Positions 1-8,596 of a stretch of DNA of 64,000 nucleotides are shown one piece after another (position 1 is the first letter of the stretch; the number at the start of each line of letters is the position of its first letter). Position numbers and translations under genes: made by a program. Location: NCBI RefSeq assembly GCF_947259545.1, contig NZ_CAMYMK010000008.1, forward strand, positions 620,001 to 684,000, given 5' to 3'. This stretch comes from an uncultured Marinobacter sp. (GTDB taxonomy: Bacteria > Pseudomonadota > Gammaproteobacteria > Pseudomonadales > Oleiphilaceae). The notes below the pieces were generated by a model. It was not told where the DNA came from and searched no databases. It saw nothing but the letters and a program-made list of their open reading frames with translations.

Positions 1-1
1 T

Positions 2-2215
2 GGTACCAACACCAGTCAGGTTCTAGAGGATGTCAACTCAAAAATCGATGATCTGAACAAGTCACTTCCTGAAGGGCTGAAAATAGAAGCGTATTACTCT
101 CAGGCAGACTTGGTGGGCAAGGCTATAGGCACTGTCGAGAAAGCGCTGCTTGAAGGCTCGGTTCTGGTGCTGGTTTTTCTCTATCTGTTCCTGGGTAATA
201 TTCGTTCCACACTGATCGTGGTGGCGACGTTGCCGTTGTCTGTACTCTTTGCGTTCATTGCTATGCGCATGTCGGGCCTGTCGGCCAACCTGATGAGTCT
301 GGGGGGGCTGGCTATTGGCATCGGCATGATGGTGGACGGCGCTGTCGTGATGATAGAGAACATCTTCCGACACCTTGAGGAGCGATCCGATGAAAAGATC
401 AGCGTTCTGAGGCTTGTAGGTGAGTCAGCCCGGGAAGTGGCTCGTCCGATCGTGTTTGCGATTGGCATTATTATCATCGTTTTTCTTCCGTTGTTTACGC
501 TACAGGGCGTTGAGGGCAAGCTGTTTTCGCCCATGGCCTACACCATCAGCTTTGCGTTGATCGGTGCGCTGTTACTCGCGTTGACGTTGGTGCCTGTTCT
601 GGCCTCCCTGACATTCAAGATGGGCGGGCGTCACAAAGAGCCGAAGCTGGTTCTGTTCCTGAACCGGCTATACAAGCCGGTAGTGAATACTGTCGTCAAA
701 GCCCCTAAGATTGTGATGGGCGTTGCCGTCATTGCTTTTGCCGGCAGTCTTCTGCTGTTTCCCTATCTCGGGAGCGAATTCGTGCCCACGCTCAGGGAAG
801 GCACGTTCCAGATTCGCTCGACACTGCCTCCTGGAGCCAGTCTTGAATCCGCCATCAAATATGGCAAACGGATTCAGTCCGTTGTAGACGAATTTCCAGA
901 AGTCACCGGCACCTATGCCAGGATCGGTCGTGCCGAGGTCGGTGGTGATCCTGAACCTGTGAACGTTGTCGCGACGCTTGTCAATCTGAAGCCCCTGGAT
1001 CAGTGGCGAGAGGACGTGAGCTACGAGGATCTCCAAAGCAGGATTGCCGATGCTTTGGATGATCGGGTTCCTGGGCTTGCCAACAATCTGTCCCAACCGA
1101 TTCAGCTCAGAACCGACGAACTCCTGTCAGGCGTTCAGGCGCAACTGGTTGCCAGCATTTTCGGCGACGACCTGGACGAGTTGGGCCGGATCGGCAGGGA
1201 AGTGGCGGCACTGGCGCAAGAGGTGCCGGGTGCAACGGACGTCCGCGCTCAGCAGAGTGCGGGTAAAAAACAGATCGTGATTCGCCCCGACCGTGAAGTA
1301 CTGGCGCAGTTCGGCATCAGCGTCGATAACCTGATGAGTACGGTTGAAACCGGTATAGGTGGTAAAGGCGCCGGGCTGGTCTTCGACGGTGTCCGTCGAT
1401 TTGAGATTTTCGCCCGGCTGCAAGAGTCCTATCGCGGGTCCATCGATGAAATCAGAAAGCTTCCCCTCAGGGGCAACAGTGGCGAGCTTATCCCGCTTGC
1501 ACGGGTGGCCGATGTTGAAATGTACGCAGGCCCCAAGAAAATTTCACGCTCCAATGCCAGTCGCCGTCAGTACGTGCAGATGAACGTGCGTGGTCGCGAT
1601 ATGGGCGGTGTTGTTCAGGATTTGCGCAAGCGGATCGAGGAGCAAGTGGATATGCCGCCGGGGTATTTCGTGGAGTTCGGCGGTCAGTTTGAGAACCAAG
1701 AAAGGGCCATGGCGCGGCTAGCGATCGTTGTGCCCATTACCCTGGCGCTTATTTTCCTGCTTCTCTTTTCTGCATTCAGTAGTCTTCGCTATGCGGCGCT
1801 GATCTTCATGAATGTGCCCTTTGCGGTTACTGGTGGCATTGTCGCGTTGTTTGTGACGGGGCTTTACCTCTCCGTGCCCGCTGCTGTGGGGTTCATTGCG
1901 GTGTTTGGCGTAGCCGTACTGAACGGTGTGGTAATGGTGAGCTACATCAATCAGTTGCGGGACGAAGGCTACGAAGTCACTGAAGCAGTCAAGCTGGGCG
2001 CTCAACGTCGTTTGCGGCCGGTTCTGATGACAGCCTCTGTGGCTATTCTGGGGCTGATTCCCCTGCTGCTGGCCGATGGCATTGGCTCTAATGTCCAACG
2101 GCCACTGGCAACGGTTGTGGTTGGCGGTCTGATCACGTCAACGCTGCTGACGTTGGTAGTGTTGCCCAGCGTGTATCAATGGTTTGCATCCGAACGTCGT
2201 GACGTTGAAGTCTGA
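2..2215 (+). CDS. Heavy-metal efflux RND pump, CzcA/CusA type (5' truncated)
   Basis: The reading frame is open from base 2, so this is the C-terminal two thirds of a pump that starts outside the window. Pumps of this family export metal ions from periplasm and cytoplasm using the proton gradient, in a tripartite complex with a fusion protein and an outer-membrane factor. The visible part begins in the porter-domain region matching 'GANTKATIDG' of the second pump at 5312. It carries the TM4 motif VDGAVVMIEN, a second porter half and the final transmembrane bundle. The extra Asp of classic CzcA (DFGIIVDG) is absent and the local pattern SLGGLAIGIGMMVDG is closer to CusA, so the metal is uncertain. 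A PII-like gene follows 17 bases downstream. Confidence 0.9.
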   Translation, partial: GTNTSQVLEDVNSKIDDLNKSLPEGLKIEAYYSQADLVGKAIGTVEKALLEGSVLVLVFLYLFLGNIRSTLIVVATLPLSVLFAFIAMRMSGLSANLMSLGGLAIGIGMMVDGAVVMIENIFRHLEERSDEKISVLRLVGESAREVARPIVFAIGIIIIVFLPLFTLQGVEGKLFSPMAYTISFALIGALLLALTLVPVLASLTFKMGGRHKEPKLVLFLNRLYKPVVNTVVKAPKIVMGVAVIAFAGSLLLFPYLGSEFVPTLREGTFQIRSTLPPGASLESAIKYGKRIQSVVDEFPEVTGTYARIGRAEVGGDPEPVNVVATLVNLKPLDQWREDVSYEDLQSRIADALDDRVPGLANNLSQPIQLRTDELLSGVQAQLVASIFGDDLDELGRIGREVAALAQEVPGATDVRAQQSAGKKQIVIRPDREVLAQFGISVDNLMSTVETGIGGKGAGLVFDGVRRFEIFARLQESYRGSIDEIRKLPLRGNSGELIPLARVADVEMYAGPKKISRSNASRRQYVQMNVRGRDMGGVVQDLRKRIEEQVDMPPGYFVEFGGQFENQERAMARLAIVVPITLALIFLLLFSAFSSLRYAALIFMNVPFAVTGGIVALFVTGLYLSVPAAVGFIAVFGVAVLNGVVMVSYINQLRDEGYEVTEAVKLGAQRRLRPVLMTASVAILGLIPLLLADGIGSNVQRPLATVVVGGLITSTLLTLVVLPSVYQWFASERRDVEV

Positions 2216-2232
2216 TAGTCAGGAGGCGGTTT

Positions 2233-2577
2233 ATGTATGAAATAAAAGCGTATGTCAGAGAAGTGATGGCAGAGCATGTGGTTGATGCTCTGGCCAAAGT
2301 TAAGGGGGTGGCAAGCATTGCTGTCGTGTCTCTCAACGAATTTGGTCATCTGGTTGGCGATGAATCGCCTCTGGAGAAAGTGCAGATGGTCAAGCTGGAA
2401 GTAGATGTAGCGACCGATGCTGTTGCCGATGAAGTTGTGGACATCATTGTGCGAACGAGCAGGACCCGGGATGGACACCCGGGGGACGGCAAGGTACTGG
2501 TATCCCGACTGGTTCAGGCCGTTCGTATTGAAGACGGGGCGACCGACGAAAGCGCACTCCAACCCACTTCAATCTAG
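2233..2577 (+). CDS. PII-like protein associated with metal efflux (PII-NG type)
   Basis: This 114-residue protein has the length of PII signalling proteins. Its C-terminal half (IIVRTSRTRDGHPGDGKVLV, then AVRI and a closing Ala-Leu) follows the PII C-terminal signature RTG..GDGKI. The T-loop region lacks a convincing uridylylation Tyr. A PII lineage called PII-NG is known to sit next to heavy-metal RND efflux genes, and the position between two pump modules fits that. Role is inferred: small-molecule or metal sensing for the pump rather than nitrogen control. A Shine-Dalgarno-like AGGAGG lies 6 bases before the ATG, and it is probably cotranscribed with the preceding pump gene. Confidence 0.75.
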   Translation: MYEIKAYVREVMAEHVVDALAKVKGVASIAVVSLNEFGHLVGDESPLEKVQMVKLEVDVATDAVADEVVDIIVRTSRTRDGHPGDGKVLVSRLVQAVRIEDGATDESALQPTSI

Positions 2578-2748
2578 CCCCTTCCTGAAATGAGACGGTG
2601 GCATCGCGGCGATTGGTCGCGAGCTGCCGTTCTTAGCCTCATTGAGAAGCGCTACAAAGAGTTTTTAGCGACTCATATCTGAACTGTTTTTCCGAATTCA
2701 AACTCATTTCAAAGTTTGCACTTATTATCTCGATCTTTTCCTGCCTCG

Positions 2749-2771
2749 TCATAGGCGCCTTACACCTATGA
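2749..2771. promoter_or_regulatory. Inverted repeat upstream of the efflux outer-membrane gene
   Basis: TCATAGG and CCTATGA form perfect 7-base arms around a 9-base spacer, with a T5 run directly after the right arm. It could be a weak terminator of the pump/PII operon or an operator for the next operon, whose ATG is 34 bases downstream. The sequence alone does not decide. The rest of 2578-2804 also holds an imperfect GC-rich hairpin near 2597-2631. Confidence 0.4.
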
Positions 2772-2804
2772 TTTTTGGCTATTAATCGCTTCGGGAGAAA
2801 GTCG

Positions 2805-4022
2805 ATGAAGGCAAGCAAGCACTCGCCTCGGGCGTTGCTGTGTTCAGTACTATTGTCCATTCCTCTGTTCGGTCAAGCTGAGACTGTTAATTGGGCGAAT
2901 TGGCTCACTGGCCAGATAAGCAAGCACCCGGAGGTACTGGCAGCGACAGAGCAGGCGGCAGCGCGGAAAGAGGACGCTGAGGCAAGCGAACAACCGCTGT
3001 ATAACCCGGAGTTGTCCGTAGGAGCAGACAGAACGGGCAGTGAGAATAACTTTGAGGCAGGGCTGTCACAAACGATCGATTGGTCTGATCAACAGGGCGC
3101 ATTACAGGAGAAGGCAAAGCTGATCAGGCTGTCTGCGCAAGCTGGCTTGAGCGAAGCAGTTCTGACACAAACGTCTGAATCATTGTTTGCGCTTGTCGAG
3201 TGGCGCGCCACTACGCTGTTTGAGGAAATTGCTGAATCCCAACAGCAGCGCCTGGATGCTTTGCTGGACCAGGTTGAACAGCGCCAGCAGGCAGGTGATC
3301 TGGGGCGTGCCGATGCAGAGCTTCTGTTTCTAAATCTATCCCGTCAGTTGAGCGAAGTCGCCCAGGCAAAGGCCGCAGTTGATCGGGCAGAAACTCAGGT
3401 TCAAGAACGTCTGCCGGACTGGAGGCCTCAGGATGGGGGAATCCCCGAGTATATATGGCCAGCGCTGGAGTCCCAGATTGGTGAGGCTGATCTGCTGTCA
3501 CACCCGTCAATTGCAGTCGCTCGAGCCGAGTGGCAGGTGCTGAAAAGTGAGGCAGAGGTTGCGAGACGCAAAGCCACAGCATCGCCGACAGTAGGGCTGA
3601 GCGGAGGGCGTGACGGCGGCGAGAACGTGGTTGGCCTGACATTCTCGATCCCTCTGAACGTCCGTAATAACTACAGCGCTGAAATCCGGGCCGCGAATCG
3701 ACGGGCTCTGGAGGCCGAAGCGCGGTTTCAGGCGCTCTACCGGAAACAACAATATGACCTGGCAGGCGCTCGCGCTTCCTGGAAGCGATACGACAAGCAA
3801 CTTCGTCGATGGAAAGAACTATCCCAGGGGCGTGTACAGCGAAGTGCCGATTTGCTTGAGAAGCAGTGGCAGGTCGGCGACCTCTCCACCTCTGAGTATC
3901 TCCAGGCGTTAGGCCAGCGCGCGGAGAGCCTGAAAACCGGTATTGAACTGGAAAAGCTGGCGCAGCTGGGCCTGATTGAACTCTTGAGCCAGTCTGGCGA
4001 ACTGATCACCCCCTTCCAATAA
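2805..4022 (+). CDS. czcC: CzcC-like outer-membrane factor (TolC superfamily)
   Basis: A 405-residue outer-membrane channel for a tripartite metal-efflux pump. The chosen ATG follows GGAGAAAGTCG; an upstream TTG at 2775 has no ribosome site. The N-terminus has a basic stretch and hydrophobic core (RALLCSVLLSIPLFGQAE) typical of a signal peptide cleaved near residue 26. The body is rich in Ala, Glu, Gln and Leu heptads, as in the periplasmic helical barrel of TolC-family proteins, with the usual internal duplication. It is followed after 24 bases by the fusion-protein gene, giving the order C-B-A of czc operons. Confidence 0.85.
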   Translation: MKASKHSPRALLCSVLLSIPLFGQAETVNWANWLTGQISKHPEVLAATEQAAARKEDAEASEQPLYNPELSVGADRTGSENNFEAGLSQTIDWSDQQGALQEKAKLIRLSAQAGLSEAVLTQTSESLFALVEWRATTLFEEIAESQQQRLDALLDQVEQRQQAGDLGRADAELLFLNLSRQLSEVAQAKAAVDRAETQVQERLPDWRPQDGGIPEYIWPALESQIGEADLLSHPSIAVARAEWQVLKSEAEVARRKATASPTVGLSGGRDGGENVVGLTFSIPLNVRNNYSAEIRAANRRALEAEARFQALYRKQQYDLAGARASWKRYDKQLRRWKELSQGRVQRSADLLEKQWQVGDLSTSEYLQALGQRAESLKTGIELEKLAQLGLIELLSQSGELITPFQ

Positions 4023-4046
4023 TATTCTGGAAACTGGATAGTCATC

Positions 4047-5297
4047 ATGAAAAAAACTCTGATTTCAGTATTTGTATTGACGCTGTTTATAGCTCCCCCT
4101 TCATTGGTGCAGGCCGAGGAAGATGCGCATAACGAGGCGGGCCATGATCATGCCGCCGGTGGCGACGATCATCGAGAAGGTACCGGTGAAGAGGATGAGC
4201 ATGAGGGCGGGCATGCTGAAGAACGTGAGCATGAAGAGGAAGAAGGTCATGGCCACGAAGAGGAGAGCGATGGTGGTCATGAAGAATCAACTACCGCAAG
4301 CATCAATGCCAAACAGAAAGAGCTCGCCGGCATTGAGGTAGCAACCCTCGAGAGCAAGCGCGTTGACTATGAAATCTACGCTCCCGGTGAGCTGCTGACC
4401 AACGGCTATACCAGCTATCACGTGTCCCCCCGGGTTGCCTCGGTGGTGTTGAGACGTCACGTGGAATTGGGTGAGCACGTAACCAAAGGTCAGCAACTGG
4501 TAACCCTGTTCAGTGAGACGGTGGCACAGGCGCAGGCTGATTACAGGAAGGCTTTTCCTGAATGGGAGCGAATCAGCGGGCTGGGTCGTTCCGTGGTTGG
4601 TGATCAGCGGTTCAATACGGCGAAAGCGAATATTGAAGCGGCGAGGGCGACTCTGCTTGCTTATGGGCTAAACGATGATGACATTGGTGCGTTGAAGGCC
4701 AGCGGCGTAGGTAGTCTCGGTGAATACACGCTCAGAGCTCGCGTGGATGGCGCAGTGCTGACCGATGAGTTTGAGCAAGGACAAAGAGTTGAGGCAGGCC
4801 AACCGCTGGTGACTCTGGCTAATGAAAGCGAACTTTGGGTAGAGGCTCACCTGCCAGCAAACTCCGACATTGTCCTTAAGCAAGGGGCCGAAGCGGAAGT
4901 AAGAGTTGCAGGCCGAGTAGCTGTGGCAACGGTATCCCAGGAAGCTCATACCATTGACGCTGTGACCCGCACGCGAATTGTTCGGTTGGAGCTGGACAAT
5001 CCGGAAGATCGTTTTCATCCCGGAATGTTTGCAGATGTGTATTTCCTTTTTAAAACCACGGAGCCGGTGCTTGCGGTGCCGGAGAGTGCGTTGATGCGAG
5101 GCGCCGATGGCGACTGGACGGTCTATGTGGAAGAGGCTGAAGGGGAGTACGAGCCTGTGGAAGTGGAACTGGGTCGCGCAATTGGCGGACTCCGTGAAAT
5201 TTCGGGCCTGACTGCAGGCCAACGGATCGTTTCGCGGGGCGCATTTTTTGTGGCCTCTGAAATTGCCAAAGGCGGCTTTGACCCACACAACCACTGA
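4047..5297 (+). CDS. czcB: CzcB-like periplasmic membrane-fusion protein with His/Glu-rich N-terminus
   Basis: A 416-residue adaptor linking the RND pump at 5312 to the outer-membrane factor at 2805. Residues 1-24 form a signal peptide ending PSLVQA. Residues 25 to about 80 are dominated by His, Glu, Asp and Gly (for example GHDHAAGGDDH), a likely metal-binding segment. A lipoyl/barrel-sandwich hybrid region follows (APGELLTNGY, VELGEHVTKGQQL), then a helical hairpin, beta-barrel and membrane-proximal domain ending near VSRGAFFVASE. His-rich N-termini are common in CzcB and SilB-type adaptors and are thought to buffer or hand over metal. The pump gene starts 14 bases downstream, so the three genes almost certainly form one operon. 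Confidence 0.88.
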   Translation: MKKTLISVFVLTLFIAPPSLVQAEEDAHNEAGHDHAAGGDDHREGTGEEDEHEGGHAEEREHEEEEGHGHEEESDGGHEESTTASINAKQKELAGIEVATLESKRVDYEIYAPGELLTNGYTSYHVSPRVASVVLRRHVELGEHVTKGQQLVTLFSETVAQAQADYRKAFPEWERISGLGRSVVGDQRFNTAKANIEAARATLLAYGLNDDDIGALKASGVGSLGEYTLRARVDGAVLTDEFEQGQRVEAGQPLVTLANESELWVEAHLPANSDIVLKQGAEAEVRVAGRVAVATVSQEAHTIDAVTRTRIVRLELDNPEDRFHPGMFADVYFLFKTTEPVLAVPESALMRGADGDWTVYVEEAEGEYEPVEVELGRAIGGLREISGLTAGQRIVSRGAFFVASEIAKGGFDPHNH

Positions 5298-5311
5298 TTC
5301 CGGGAGCCATT

Positions 5312-8300
5312 ATGTTCAACCGAGTTGTCGACTGGGCGGTTCAGAACCGCCTGTTGGTTCTTATTGCGCTTGCAGTGCTTATCGCCACGGCCGCGTTTCA
5401 GATCCCAAAACTGAATCTTGATGCTTTCCCTGACGTTACAAACGTCCAGGTCGCTGTTAATACAGAGGCGCCCGGACTTGCGGCCGAGGAAGTCGAGCAA
5501 CTGATCACCTATCCCATTGAAGCGGTGATGTATGCGTTGCCGGATGTTGAGGAGGTTCGGTCCATCTCCAAAACCGGGTTGTCTGGTGTCACCGTGGTCT
5601 TTAAAGAGGGCACGGATATCTATTTCGCGCGCCAACTGGTGTTCGAGCGGTTGCAGGCCGCGCGGGAGCTGATTCCGGACGGGGTCGGGGTGCCTGAAAT
5701 GGGCCCGAATACGTCCGGTCTCGGCCAGGTCTACCAGTACTTGCTAATAGCTGACCCGGATTCTGGGTACGACGCAATGGAATTACGCAGCTTGCACGAC
5801 TGGCTGGTCAAGCTGTTGCTGATACCCGCCGAAGGGGTAACAGAGATTCTGTCGTTTGGCGGGGAGGTCCGTCAATACCAGGTCAACCTGAACCCGGCGC
5901 GAATGCTGTCCTATGACTTATCACAGAACGACGTCATGGACGCCCTGGAGAACAACAACTCCAATGTTGGGGGCTGGTATATGGGCCGCGGACAGGAGCA
6001 GTTGGTTATTCGCGGTATGGGCTGGCTGGGTAATGGCGAGCAGGGGCTGGAGCAGATCCGTCAAGTGCCCGTTAAAACCAGTGATGGCATTACAGTGACG
6101 GTGAGCGATGTCGCCCAAGTAGCGCTGGGCACTGAAATTCGCCAGGGTGCGGTGACCATGACCCGGAAGGATGAAGACGGTCAAGTTGAACAACTGGGTG
6201 AAGTGGTTTCTGGCATTGTACTCAAACGAATGGGGGCCAATACAAAAGCCACCATCGACGGCATCGAGGCCCGCATTGATCGCATAAATCAGGCGCTTCC
6301 GAGTGGGGTTCGTTTTGAGCCCTATTACAACCAGGCGGATCTGGTGACCAAGGCCGTAGAGACGGTGACCAATGCGCTTCTGTTGGCTTTTGTGTTTATT
6401 GCGATCGTGCTTGCCCTGTGTCTGATGAATCTTCGGGCAACAACGCTCGTGCTGCTTTCTATACCAATTTCAATCGGTATTGCGCTGATGATCATGGCCT
6501 GGTTCGGCCTCTCGGCCAACTTGATGTCTCTGGGTGGCATTGCTGTGGCAATTGGCATGCTGGTGGACGGCTCTGTTGTTATGGTCGAGAACATGTTCAA
6601 ACATCTGACGCATCCCGATGCTGAGCATGACGCCCATCGGGATGAATTGGTTGAAAACGACCCCGATCCGTTGGACGCGTCACACGATGATCATGGCATT
6701 GCGCTTAGACTCCAGGAAGCCGGCCGGGAAGTGGCGCGCCCCATCTTTTTTGCGACGGCGATTATTCTGGTCGTTTTCATGCCTCTGTTCAGTTTTGAAG
6801 GTGTGGAAGCCAAGCTTTTCCAGCCAATGGCGATCAGCATCATGCTGGCCATTGTGTCCGCTGTGATCGTCGCTCTCATCGTTGTGCCTGCGTTGGCTTC
6901 TTTTGTGTTTCGCAAGGGTATTCGGGAGAGGGAAAGCTTCGTTCTAAAACCTCTTGAGAAGCTCTATCGCAAGGGCCTTGACTGGTCGCTGAAACACACC
7001 AGATCTGTTGTCGGTGCTGCCGCTGTTCTTGTGGTGCTGGCGGCCCTGGTCGTGCCTCGACTCGGCACTGAGTTTGTCCCTGAGCTGGAAGAAGGAACGA
7101 TCAACCTCCGGGTGACGCTCGCCCCTTCATCAAGCCTTGATACGGCGCTTGAAGTTGCGCCAAAACTGGAAGCCATGTTGATGGAATTTCCAGAAGTGAC
7201 TTATGCTCTGTCCCGGGCTGGTCGAGCAGAAATAGGCGGCGACCCAGAGCCCGTTAACAATATAGAGATCTATATTGGCTTGAAACCAACTTCGGAATGG
7301 ACCAGCGCCAGCAATCGCTATGAATTGCAGGCCCTGTTTGAGGAGAAGCTCGAACAGCACCCGGGGCTACTGTTTAACTTTTCTCAGCCTATTGCGACTC
7401 GGGTTGATGAATTGTTGTCTGGTGTTCGTGCGCAGTTGGCCATCAAACTCTTTGGCCCGGATCTCGATGTATTGGCGGAGAAAGGCCAGCAGATCGAAGC
7501 GGCGGTCCGAACAGTTCAGGGAACACGAGACGTGGCCATGGAGCAGATTGCTGGTGAAGCGCAGTTGGTGGTTCAGCCTGACCGTCAGGCACTCTCCCGG
7601 TACGGACTCGCCGTGTCTGATGTGATGAGTGTCGTCCGGGATGGACTGGGTGGTGCCGCCGCTGGCCAGATCATCAACGGAAATGAGCGGTATGATATCT
7701 ATGTGCGTCTGGCCAAACGTTTCCGGGAAGACCGGGATGCCATTGCCGATCTCAGGTTACAGGCGCCGTCCGGAGCCTGGGTGAGACTCGGCGATGTGGC
7801 CGATGTGTCTATTGAGTCTGGCCCGCCTCAGGTGCGCCGCGATGACGTTCAGCGCCGTGTGGTCATTCAGTCTAATGTGCAGGGTCGTGACATGGGCAGT
7901 GTGGTTGCCGATATTCAGGATACCATCGCGTCAGAAGTGAACCTTCCCCCCGGCTACTCGGTTGATATTGGTGGTCAGTTTGAAAACCAGCAGCGAGCTC
8001 AGAAGCGATTGACCATTGTGGTTCCTGTATCTCTGGGCCTGATCGCGCTGTTGCTGTACTTTGCTTTCAGTTCGGTCGGTCAAGCATTGTTGATTCTGGT
8101 CAACGTGCCGCTTGCCGTTATTGGTGGCGTCTTTTCACTCTGGATCTCCGGTCAGTATCTTTCAGTGCCCAGTTCCGTTGGATTTATCACGCTGTTCGGT
8201 GTGGCGGTGCTTAACGGGGTCGTTATGGTCGAAAGCATCAATCAGCGAATACAGGATGGGTTAAGCGTGGATGCCGCGGTGTTTGAAGGTGCCGTCTCCC

Positions 8301-8509
8301 GTTTGCGCCCTGTCTTGATGACAGCAATAACCTCGGCACTCGGTTTGATACCGATGCTATTGTCGACGGGCGTGGGTGCGGAAATCCAGAAGCCACTGGC
8401 CAGCGTGATTGTAGGTGGTCTCGTGACTGCGACTTTCCTAACGCTTTTTGTTTTACCGGCTCTATTCACGCGCTTCTCAAGGGCTAAACTCGATGATATG
8501 CAACGGTAG
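5312..8509 (+). CDS. czcA: Heavy-metal efflux RND pump, CzcA/CusA type
   Basis: A full-length 1065-residue inner-membrane pump with N-terminal TM1 (about 10-30), two large periplasmic porter loops and twelve membrane segments. The TM4 motif is VDGSVVMVEN, keeping the Asp and Glu needed for proton relay. The extra Asp of CzcA (DFGIIVDG) is replaced by a CusA-like pattern, so the substrate may be monovalent (Cu/Ag) or divalent (Zn/Cd/Co). After TM4, residues about 427-467 carry a His/Asp-rich stretch (HLTHPDAEHDAHRDE and HDDHG) that the pump at 2-2215 lacks. It is the last gene of the C-B-A operon. A short GGAGGG/CCCTCC hairpin lies at 8548-8563, without a T-run. Confidence 0.92.
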   Translation: MFNRVVDWAVQNRLLVLIALAVLIATAAFQIPKLNLDAFPDVTNVQVAVNTEAPGLAAEEVEQLITYPIEAVMYALPDVEEVRSISKTGLSGVTVVFKEGTDIYFARQLVFERLQAARELIPDGVGVPEMGPNTSGLGQVYQYLLIADPDSGYDAMELRSLHDWLVKLLLIPAEGVTEILSFGGEVRQYQVNLNPARMLSYDLSQNDVMDALENNNSNVGGWYMGRGQEQLVIRGMGWLGNGEQGLEQIRQVPVKTSDGITVTVSDVAQVALGTEIRQGAVTMTRKDEDGQVEQLGEVVSGIVLKRMGANTKATIDGIEARIDRINQALPSGVRFEPYYNQADLVTKAVETVTNALLLAFVFIAIVLALCLMNLRATTLVLLSIPISIGIALMIMAWFGLSANLMSLGGIAVAIGMLVDGSVVMVENMFKHLTHPDAEHDAHRDELVENDPDPLDASHDDHGIALRLQEAGREVARPIFFATAIILVVFMPLFSFEGVEAKLFQPMAISIMLAIVSAVIVALIVVPALASFVFRKGIRERESFVLKPLEKLYRKGLDWSLKHTRSVVGAAAVLVVLAALVVPRLGTEFVPELEEGTINLRVTLAPSSSLDTALEVAPKLEAMLMEFPEVTYALSRAGRAEIGGDPEPVNNIEIYIGLKPTSEWTSASNRYELQALFEEKLEQHPGLLFNFSQPIATRVDELLSGVRAQLAIKLFGPDLDVLAEKGQQIEAAVRTVQGTRDVAMEQIAGEAQLVVQPDRQALSRYGLAVSDVMSVVRDGLGGAAAGQIINGNERYDIYVRLAKRFREDRDAIADLRLQAPSGAWVRLGDVADVSIESGPPQVRRDDVQRRVVIQSNVQGRDMGSVVADIQDTIASEVNLPPGYSVDIGGQFENQQRAQKRLTIVVPVSLGLIALLLYFAFSSVGQALLILVNVPLAVIGGVFSLWISGQYLSVPSSVGFITLFGVAVLNGVVMVESINQRIQDGLSVDAAVFEGAVSRLRPVLMTAITSALGLIPMLLSTGVGAEIQKPLASVIVGGLVTATFLTLFVLPALFTRFSRAKLDDMQR

Positions 8510-8596
8510 AAGAGAGGTGGAAATACACAGTTTTGATCGCCAGCAGGGGAGGGTAATCCCTCCGTCATAGCGGGGCGGAGGAATTATGGTTGTGCT

